This document shows, in pieces, positions 56,197 to 64,000 of a stretch of 64,000 nt of DNA (position 1 is the first letter of the stretch; each line of letters starts with the position of its first letter). Under the pieces are notes generated by a model. That model worked only from the letters and a program-made list of their open reading frames with translations, did no database searches and was not told the DNA's origin. The position numbers were made by a program, and so were the translations under genes. This DNA is from Podocnemis expansa (Eukaryota > Chordata > Testudines > Podocnemididae), in the NCBI GenBank assembly GCA_007922195.1, contig ML682007.1, forward strand, positions 15,306,954 through 15,370,953. The letters run 5' to 3'.

Positions 56197-58934
56197 GAAA
56201 TGTGGGTTTGAGCCTGGCATGGTTTTGCCACAGGGAGACAGACCACAAAAAGAGAAGTCTGTATCCCTACGAATAGCAAAAGATAAGGGGGACTTGTCAA
56301 TCCACATCACTATTCAGGGGAAGCCAACAGCAAGACACTAGAGCAGCTAGATCCCACACCACATGGGTACATAGGCCAAATTCCCTGCATTAGGGAATGC
56401 AAGGGCTGTAATTGTTGTTACAGTTCATTGGCTAATATCATTGGCTTAAAAAAAGATTCCATGCCTAAATTCCCCTCCAGAAGACCTCTGACCAAAGCCA
56501 TATACTTGGCTATTGTAATGTAAGAGGATCTGGCTAGTTAAACTTTCTAAATAAAATTCATGGGAAATGGTGCCCTGGATAACTCAAGTGGCTACTTCAT
56601 GAAAAGTAGACATTTGCCTGTAAGCAGAATTTCCTTTCTGTATTCACCGGTTAAATTAAGCCTTCTTTGGAATGAACACAATCACACGTCAAACTCAGTT
56701 ACTTCCTACTACCCTTGAACAGAAATCAAGTGCAGAAATGTGGCTGTTGGAACACCACTAGCACTAACCTACTTCACAAGGGATAAGTCCTTAAATTGAG
56801 TTATTTCTGAGTTACACTGGTGTGAAATCAGAAGCAACACAACTGAGGAAAGGGCTTTTTTTTTTTTTGATGCACACAGTAATTATACTGACTCACCAAT
56901 TGTCCTACATTTTATACAGACTGACGTCCTATGAATCAAACCTTCCCTGTGAAAAGTGAAGGGTTTCACATATTACAAAGAAGAGAAATATATGCAGCAG
57001 TGTCAGGTGGCAGAAAGGCAAGTGTTTATGTCCTGACAGAACAGAAAGGACAGCAGATTTCAAGCACAAACACTGAAGGAGAAAAAAAAAGAGGAGGATG
57101 AAGTCAGCTGAAATGTTAACATGACAGTTCTCCTTCTGTTCCATGTTTGGAGAAAGACTCAGCTATGGATTGCCAGGGGATAATGTCACAATAAAAAGTT
57201 GTTTTGCTACTATAACCATATTGCAGAAATCTGAGTCAAAAAGTGAAGCTAGCACTGAAAGGAGCAGAGCCTGCAAATGGATGCCCCCCTCACCTCTTCT
57301 CCCGCTGAGGGCACCAACAGTTAATATCTGAAGCAGTTATGCAAACTGACACATGAAGGTGCACTCATGGCCAATGAGTAGCAACAATCATAAATGTATC
57401 TGATCAAAACAGGATAGGCCAGATGCAGTCTGCAGAAAGCATGGATTTGACAATTTGTGAGAACTCAAAAACAAATGAAGCCAAAGTCTACTGTCAGAAC
57501 TGTTAGAGAAACCAAAGTGTGGCTGTTTTCCTATAGGCAAAGAAAGCTGGATACTATACCAATATTCTTCTGTCCTAAGGCTGGTAATTTTCTTCGTCTA
57601 GCATGTGTTGTGTGTGGCTCTAATGCCCTGATAAAAGGCTTCCCTGGATGAAAGCTATAGTAAGCGTTGCCAAGAAAATAATGAAGCATTCCAGCTCATT
57701 ATGCTTCAGCAGAGTTTAATCAAAGAAGCAGTGGACTGTTCAAGCACCTGAGGCATCCTGTAGATGGATGGATTTCTACTATGAAGGCCACATCTGTATA
57801 TTGTAATAAGCAGTAAAGTGGGAAAGACAAAACAATAGCAGCTGAAGGTGGAGCTTGATAAATTTATTTACAAGTAGGTTATTTCTGAAGGAAAAAATAA
57901 AGTAGCAGTAAGATGTTTGATGCTGCTATCATCTTGGCTTTTTCTAGGAGTAAAGCCATTTTATTCCCAGTATATGTTTCACTGGTAGGTAGCCAAAGAT
58001 CCTTTCTACATGACTGTGGAGCTTCATCTACTCTCTTAATCTAACTCCATTTTTGTTCACTAAAGTTGAAGTACCTCCAGTATTTTGACACATTTCACAG
58101 CAGCAACATTAAAGATAAGTAGAGCCACTGATGACAGACCTTTTATACAGAGTCTTAATCCAAAATTTCTATTTTGATAGGAATTTTCTTCCCTTAAACC
58201 ATCTATTCTTTTTAAAACCTAGAATGTTGTTCATCCTTCAGGGACAAACACACAACTAGCTTAATTAACTACGTTAGATCTGAGAAGTAAATACAGAAGC
58301 CAGGATGTGTTTTGCAAACAGTTCAATTCATACACACTCCAGGGCTGGATCAGTATAAAATTGTTGTAGGTCCACACTGTCATTTTACAACAGTTGGCTA
58401 TCTGACCCATTGTTCTACTTGCCAGTGGCATAAAAAAGGACCATGAACTTCTGCAAATCTTTTCCCCATTTGAAGTACTAGAACTCGCACAGCTCCCAGT
58501 GGGTTGGAAACTGATTTCTCTTCCCATCTATAAGAGAAACAGCCATGTGTTTTTTTCTTTTTCAGGGTAAAAAGTTAAAACTTCATGGATTTGGGGATTT
58601 TAAGTGAATTATTTATTTTTTATTGGACTTGAGACAAGAATGCTAGCTAGAGCATGCCTAATTCCTATGGAAAAGTCTCTTTTCATGCCTTTCCTAGCAC
58701 TGTTTTATGGAGTTTACAATCCCATAGTTATTTAAGAAACCTAGCTAAATGTGTGTGTGGTGGTGGTATTGCTGTGTTTAAATCATTATCCATGAGTTGC
58801 GCTACAGTACGGTCTCAAGGCCTCAACCAAGATTAGGACACTATTTTGCTGGATACTGCAAGGACACATACTAAGACAGTGTCTGCCCTGTGGCAGACAA
58901 GGCCAAGGGTGAAGAGAAAGTAAGCATTTCCCAT
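56197..58934. other. Intergenic sequence, nothing recognised
   Basis: No exon supported. The T12 run near 56859-56870 and the A run near 57082-57091 are isolated. Confidence 0.5.
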
Positions 58935-59010
58935 CTCACAGATGGGGAACTGAAGCTCAAACAGATTAAGCGATTTATTCAGGGCCACATAAAGTTTGGT
59001 GCAGACAGAA
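58935..59010 (-). repeat. MIR-like SINE core, minus strand
   Basis: CATCTCACAGATGGGGAACT, GAAGCTCAAACAGATTAAGC and GATTTATTCAGGGCCACATA correspond to the reverse complement of the MIR core to 3' region (CCCATTTTACAGATGAGGAA in common copies). It explains most of the start of a 126-codon open frame at 58890-59270, which is therefore not called as a gene. Confidence 0.65.
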
Positions 59011-59069
59011 ACTGTCTTAAGGCTCTACTTACTCATGAATTTTGTAAACATTGTAAATTTGAAAGTGGG

Positions 59070-59090
59070 TCTCTCTCTCTCTCTCTCTCC
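59070..59090. repeat. (CT)n microsatellite
   Basis: About ten CT units. Confidence 0.9.
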
Positions 59091-59977
59091 TCTCATGTAT
59101 ACCTCCTTTCAAGTTTTGTGATTTTTTTTTCCAGTTGGAATAATAGGTGTATATGCATGAATATACAGGGTGTGCTTGTTGGATGGAGGGAGGGAAAGGA
59201 AATCACCATACAAGTCAGCTTAGTTGTACTGTTGCAACTATACATCCAGCTCTATGATCTGGTGGATTAGTTCAGTGCTAGGAATGTCCTAATTACCTCC
59301 ACTACCCAATGCCTGTGTGGATTGATAATTTCTCTTTGCATAAAGAGAGATAAATGAAAACTAATGTTTTATTAAAGGAAACATTTGATTGATATTTAGG
59401 AATTTGGCATATTCATTGAGTTACTTGAAGGGTCACCCCTTTTAACCTTTCCAGACAAAACAAAGGAGGAAAATTTCATTACAATTGATGCAGCATACTA
59501 ATAAGAAGAAATTTAAACAGTAGTAGTCCTTCATTTAACAAGAACAAACCAAAAGATTTGTGCTTCTCTTATCGCTAAGCCTTAGTGCTTTCTTCAGGGA
59601 TTTGGTCTAATTAGTTATTTCATATTAACCACAATTTGTGCTGTTGATTTTTCTTCCCATGGCAGCTTTCCATTTTTAGCAGAGTGTAAAAATCAAACAA
59701 AATATAAACATCCCTCACTCATGTGATAGCAAGGACGGCATGTTGGCCACTGACACCAATAAAAAATTCCTCACCCTCCTTCCAAATCAGCAGTTTATAA
59801 CAGAGTCACTTTATACAGTTACCAATTTAAAGCTTTCACAGGACAGTGGTGGCTATTTTGTAAATTGATTGGAGTCCTATATAAATCTTCAGCCATTTTT
59901 CAAGGGCCAATCTTAGACGCTCAAGCTCTTTTAGAAGTACTCCTTCAACTTTTGATGCAATATCAGATACTATCCTT
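59091..59977. other. Intergenic sequence, nothing recognised
   Basis: No gene or transposon end supported before the MITE-end remnant at 59978. Confidence 0.5.
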
Positions 59978-60002
59978 GGCTATGTCTAGACTACAGGGCT
60001 CT
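59978..60002 (+). mobile_element. Orphan MITE left end
   Basis: GGCTATGTCTAGACTACAGG is the terminal inverted repeat type of the Harbinger-like MITEs, but it runs straight into the CR1 fragment and no right end is seen downstream. Confidence 0.5.
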
Positions 60003-60005
60003 TGC

Positions 60006-60622
60006 TGCCAAAAAGGCCAATGGCATACTGGACTGCATCACAAGAAATGTTGCCAGCAGATCGAGGGATGTGATCATTCCCCTCTATTTTCGGCACTGGT
60101 GAGGCTGCATCTGGAATACTGTGTCCAGTTTTGGGCTCCCCACTACAAAAAGGACAGGGACAAATTAGAGAGAGTCCAGAGGAGGGCAACAAAAATGATC
60201 AAGGGGCTGGAGCACAATCCCTGTGAAGAAAGACTGAAGGAACTAGGCTTATTTAGCCTGCAGAAGAGAAGACTGAGGGGAGATTTGATAGCAACCTTCA
60301 ACTACCTGAAGGGTTGCTCCAAGGAAGATGGAGCTCAGCTGTTCTCAGTAGTAACAGAGGATAGAACAAGGCGCAATGGTTTCAAGTTGCAGCTGGGGAG
60401 GTCGAGGCTGGATACTAGGAAAAACTTTCTTACTAGGAGGGTGGTAAAGCATTGGAATGGGCTACCTAGGGAGGTGGTGGAATCTCTATCTCTGGAGATG
60501 TTTAAGGCCCGGCTGGATAAAACTCTGGCTGGGATAATTTAGTGGAAGTGGTCCTGCTTTTTTTGGCAGGGGGCTGGACTAGATGACCTCATGAGGTCCC
60601 TTCCAACCTTATGATTCTATGA
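60006..60622 (+). mobile_element. CR1 LINE fragment with partial reverse transcriptase ORF
   Basis: This is the C-terminal part of the CR1 ORF2 and the 3' UTR. From about 60090 to the stop at 60540-60542 the frame is open and reads [49 protein letters not shown] and [12 protein letters not shown], the conserved end of CR1 reverse transcriptases. The 5' part (60006-60085) is in another frame; extra T residues in CCTCTATTTTCGG (60081-60093) cause the shift. After the stop come GTGGAAGTGGTCCTGC, TAGATGACCTCATGAGG and the terminal GATTCTATGA. The catalytic YADD region is absent (5' truncation), so the copy is dead. It is longer and better preserved than the copies at 10659 and 48945. Confidence 0.93.
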
Positions 60623-61379
60623 AATACCTGCAGTGCTGCTGTGAAGACCTCAATCTGCCAATGGAAAACTGTTTCAAATTTTCTGATGCTCCGTTAGCAA
60701 TCATGTATAATAGTCTATTAAACACATAAGGTGGAGGTTTCTAAAGCATTCAGCTCTGGCTTAATTCTGCAACCTTTCAAGTTAAACAGCGGTTTTACCA
60801 TGGACAACAATGAGTATAAAATTAGGCCATATGGGTGCTTTTGAAAATTTCACCCATGGACCACAATTATTAAACCTTATAGAAATATTAGGCAGCTTAG
60901 GCAAAGATTTGACATATTAGGCAAAAATAAGTGGAGACTTCCAAAGACACAAATGGAATTCAGGCATTAGTGATGGGGCTTACTCTCATCATTTGTTATA
61001 CATCAGTGGAAGAACCAATTAGTGCACCTGTGAATGATGGATTAATTGACTTCCTCCTGCCCAGAAGGGACAGAGATATGGAAGGATCATTTGGCAACTG
61101 GGCATTATAAGGACCCTGAAGGGGGCAGGCTGAAGAGGAGACTTCCAGACTCTGAGGGCATCCCAGAGATAGGTCTCAAGCAGGCAAGAAGCTAAATGGA
61201 AGAATCAACAGGAACCAGATTTGAGTCCCATGGGGGAGTCCTTGAGTTAAGTCAGTTAATAGTTCTTCACTGGAACCCAAGAGGCATTAGTTCAGAAGAG
61301 AAAGAAGAAGCTGTCAGGATCAAGGGAAAAGCCAGGGGCTGGAGAACCAAATAGAAGCTAAGTTAAGTACAAGCTGTAG
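60623..61379. other. Sequence flanking the interrupted MITE
   Basis: No gene seen. The GA-rich texture of 61050-61379, and its possible continuation at 62661-63060 past the MITE, suggests the MITE may lie within an older dispersed repeat that I cannot name. Confidence 0.4.
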
Positions 61380-62660
61380 GGGTATGTCTACATGTAACCC
61401 ATGTGCATAAAAGTCCAATCTCTTTCAGGGATCCTTTGTGGCTGGGTTATGTTGCTGGGCAGATTTTGTAGCCCAGAAACCAGAAACTTCTGGTAAGAGA
61501 GTGTGGGAGCACACTGAGTATGCTCCACAAGTTTTATTGTTGAGTTGGAATTGCATGCCCAAGGAGAAGCCTGAGAGAAGCAGCTTGGAGAGGAACAAAC
61601 GAGAGCTGCAGAGTACATCGGCTAAGGGACTCAGTGAAAGTTGCTGAGCAGGAGTGGACAGCAAGATGTTTTCTCCCTGCTTTGGACTGCTTTGCAGAGG
61701 AGTTGTCTGCAGTGGAACTGAGAGTTGGATGGCCAGTGACCTGACTGCATGGTGCTGGCTACCCAGGAGGAAGAGAGGACTGCATGGCATCTGCCTGAAG
61801 ATTCCTGCAGCTAGAGAGGATGAGGATTGCTTATGTTCTGCATTCAAGCCTCAAGGACTTGGAGGACTGCAGTTGAGATGAGGATGACTCCAACTGAACT
61901 TTGGGACTCTTGGGTTTCTTACTGTTTTGTTTAAATGTATTATGGTTCCTTAGGATACGGTGTGTTTAGTTAATAAAGTTCATTGTATGTTTATGCTGAG
62001 TGGCAGTTTATTGTGGGATGCAAACTCTGAGTAGTTTTCGCTGTGAGTCCTTTTAACAACTGGATCCTGGGTCTCCAGTTGCTTTCTGCAGGGGTTTTCA
62101 CTGTGAGGCACTGGAGAGGTGCAAGTAGTTGTCTTTGAGCCCACCCTAGCAGGTTACATACACTTACAATTTAGTTCAAATTAATGAGGATTAATTCGAA
62201 CTAAATTAATGTACAGCTACACTGGCTTTCATTACTTCAAACTAAGGAATTCCTTAGTTCAAAGTAATAAATGCTTACTTTGAAGTATAAAACCTCACTT
62301 AACTTCTCAGTAATGGTTAATTTGAACCTATTAGTTCAAATTAACCCAATGGAGCTGTGTTAATTTGAATTAAGTTAGTTCAAATTAATGTGGTTTGACC
62401 TTCCCCGTCCCAGGGTACCTTCCTCTTTCTATGCACTGGGTGTGGGGCATAGCCCTTCTTGGGTGCCATGTTGCCACACTTCCCATGGTGCCCCCTTCCT
62501 AATTTGAACTAGCAAATGCTGTTCATGGACATGCTAGTTCGATTTGGATTTCTAGTGGGGCCATGTTAGCTCAAATTAACTTAATTTGAATTAACCATTA
62601 TTAGTTTGAAATAATGCATTCAAAATTAGTTATTTCAAATTAACTTCTTAAGTTTAGCCA
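61380..62660. mobile_element. PIF/Harbinger-like MITE F, split by a solo LTR
   Basis: The left end GGGTATGTCTACA (61380-61392) is separated from the rest of the element (62159-62660), which holds TTAGTTCAAATTAATGAGG-like palindromic modules and ends AAGTTTAGCCA. Flanks TAG (61377-61379 and 62661-62663) match. The intervening 766 bp are a solo LTR. Internal landmarks such as TGTTCATGGACATGC and the AGTGGGGCCATGTTAGC segment are shared in position with MITEs A and B. Confidence 0.8.
61393..62158 (+). mobile_element. Solo LTR, plus strand, 766 bp
   Basis: It begins TGTAACCC and ends AGGTTACA, with the TG...CA termini of LTRs and a 7-bp terminal inverted repeat (TGTAACC/GGTTACA). TACA on both sides (61389-61392 and 62159-62162) is an exact 4-bp target duplication. 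TTAATAAAGTTC near 61969-61980 is the polyadenylation signal of a plus-strand R region; CATAAAAG near 61405 is only TATA-like and too close to the 5' end to be convincing. No internal genes. Open frames on both strands inside it (for example 61425-61847 minus) are not genes. Whether it is endogenous retrovirus or Gypsy type cannot be told from an LTR alone. Confidence 0.82.
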
Positions 62661-64000
62661 TAGGCTGATGGAACAGCATAAGAGGACTTAGAGGTAGAAA
62701 GCTGCACAAGGAAACAGCAACACATCTGAAGACTCAGAGCCATCTATTTAACAGAAGGTCCCTGAGCCAGAACCCAAAATATAAGATGGAGTTGGGTCTC
62801 ACTACCAACTTTGAGGAAGTCCAACTGAAGGAATATTAAATCCAAGGTGGGACTAACTACTGACCTCCAAAAGGATGGGCCAAAGACTCTCTTTCCTGAG
62901 TCATTTTATGAGCTTACAGATGAGCCTTTTTCTTACCCTGAAATGGGACTGAACTTTGTGCAACTTGGCTGAAGGGCTAAGCTGTGCAGGAACTGGTGAA
63001 CGACAGATGGCTTGCAGGAGATCTAATTCCATGCAGCATTACACCAGGGAGATGTACAGGTCATGAGTATCTCACTTTACTGCACTCAATTTCCCTTTCT
63101 ACCATTACACATCTTCAAGATAACTAAAGTGTGACTCATCCAGTGCAGCTTCCGAAGTGCCTACAATCAGACTTGGGAGCATTTTAAAAGTTCTGCCCCT
63201 TCTATCTTATGTAGACATTTTAGTAAGTGACCACACATTTAGAATTTGAGTCGAAGCTTCTCATCAGCAGAGAGAGTGGTGGGTACTCAACATCTTTGAA
63301 AATCAGGCCAACATGTTGCAAAGTGTTGGACACAATAGATTATTTAATTTCCTGTTTAACAAAGGTAGGGCCATTAGTGCAGAGAGAAATCACTGGAAAC
63401 CATTGTTTGGTTTAATGATTTTACTGAGAGAGTGTTGTCGTTCTGTCAGTTGTCCTTCATAGCATTAAAGTCAATAGCTAGCTTCTATTCTTAAAGAAGG
63501 CTTACTTTTTTTTCTTCCTCTTCAGGGGTTCATAGGCAAAAATCCCAGAGGAACTGAGGAAAAGATTAGTGGATAACCTCTCAGGAGAAATAAATTTGTT
63601 CAGTCACTCAGTATTTCCAACTTGGGTAAAGCCCTCTGTGTCTTCTGTTCATACTTATTAAAAACCTCATTTCTGTATTTCAAGACATGCTTGAAAACCC
63701 AACTATAGGGAATCTACCAGGATAGGTAATACAAAGAAATATAAAAGGAAGGATTTTCTTTTTAGATCTATACCACAGAAGTTATTGATGACCCAGGAAA
63801 ACATCATCAAAAGATGAAGAAATGAATGAGAAAGGAGGATTTACACAGGCTGCATCTGAAAGACTTCAACAGAAGCTTGGTTTCTGGCTTTTCTTACTGG
63901 GGAATAAGATGTTCATTTATTCATACTGAATTTATGATTGATGTCTTCTATTAGGGCAATGGATCAAATTCAGTACTACATAAAACACCATCTCTAACCA
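62661..64000. other. Intergenic sequence to window end
   Basis: No gene supported. TTTTTTCTTCCTCTTCAG (63511-63528) is an acceptor-like site followed by a 17-codon frame ending in TAA; nothing else supports an exon. Confidence 0.45.

Noticed and set aside
58890..59270. 126-codon open frame beginning MADKAKGEEK
   Set aside because: Its start overlaps a minus-strand MIR core and it then runs through a (CT)n tract encoding Ser-Leu repeats.
61425..61881. Open frames of 75-140 codons on both strands
   Set aside because: They lie entirely within the solo LTR and show no protein-family features.
63529..63580. Acceptor-like TTCTTCCTCTTCAG followed by a 17-codon frame ending in TAA
   Set aside because: A very short open frame with no recognised peptide and no supporting neighbour exon.
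1..64000. CRISPR array, bacterial operons, or an undescribed defence or biosynthetic system
   Set aside because: The sequence is vertebrate intergenic DNA; no regularly spaced direct repeats or operon-like gene runs occur.

Overview
The window looks like a vertebrate, most probably turtle (chelonian), intergenic or deep intronic region. I recognise no intact protein-coding gene, rRNA, tRNA or CRISPR array. The organism call rests on the repeats: CR1 LINEs with the usual reptile 3' end, amniote MIR/L2-like SINE remains, many short DNA transposons (hAT-like and PIF/Harbinger-like), fold-back repeats with an AACAAGGAGTC core, and solo LTRs. This mixture resembles turtle genomes from memory; I cannot fix the species.

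Layout. 1-13.4 kb is AT-rich background with a hAT-like element (1123-1347), fold-back repeats, small MITEs, a purine-rich tract split by a hAT-like insertion (7905-8690), an inverted pair of tRNA-like SINE heads, a CR1 3' end and a hAT-like element with a perfect 8-bp target duplication (13001-13165). 13.4-30 kb holds two Harbinger-like MITEs (16519-16947, 23731-24145), a large (GT)n(AG)n microsatellite, MIR-like SINEs, fold-back repeats and one weak candidate exon (22886-22947). 30-42 kb has more fold-backs, a hAT-like element with a perfect target duplication (35234-35428), a GC-rich patch and a probable minus-strand LTR (38561-39589). 43-51.4 kb is the most repeat-dense part: a solo LTR carrying a nested MITE, a second probable LTR, a minus-strand CR1, MIR-like copies and hAT elements inside other hAT elements. 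51.4-64 kb has a Harbinger-like MITE (55146-55480), a plus-strand CR1 fragment with part of its reverse transcriptase ORF still open (60006-60622), and a MITE (61380-62660) split by a solo LTR (61393-62158).

No genes work together here. The biological content is a layered history of transposition, which target-site duplications and nesting let one partly order: MITEs were inserted both before one LTR insertion and after another. I found no undescribed functional system. The most noteworthy items are the reciprocal MITE/LTR nesting, the MITEs built from many short TAGTTCGAACTA-like palindromes, and the head-arm-loop-arm fold-back family. Family names are from memory of repeat classes and were not checked against a repeat library.
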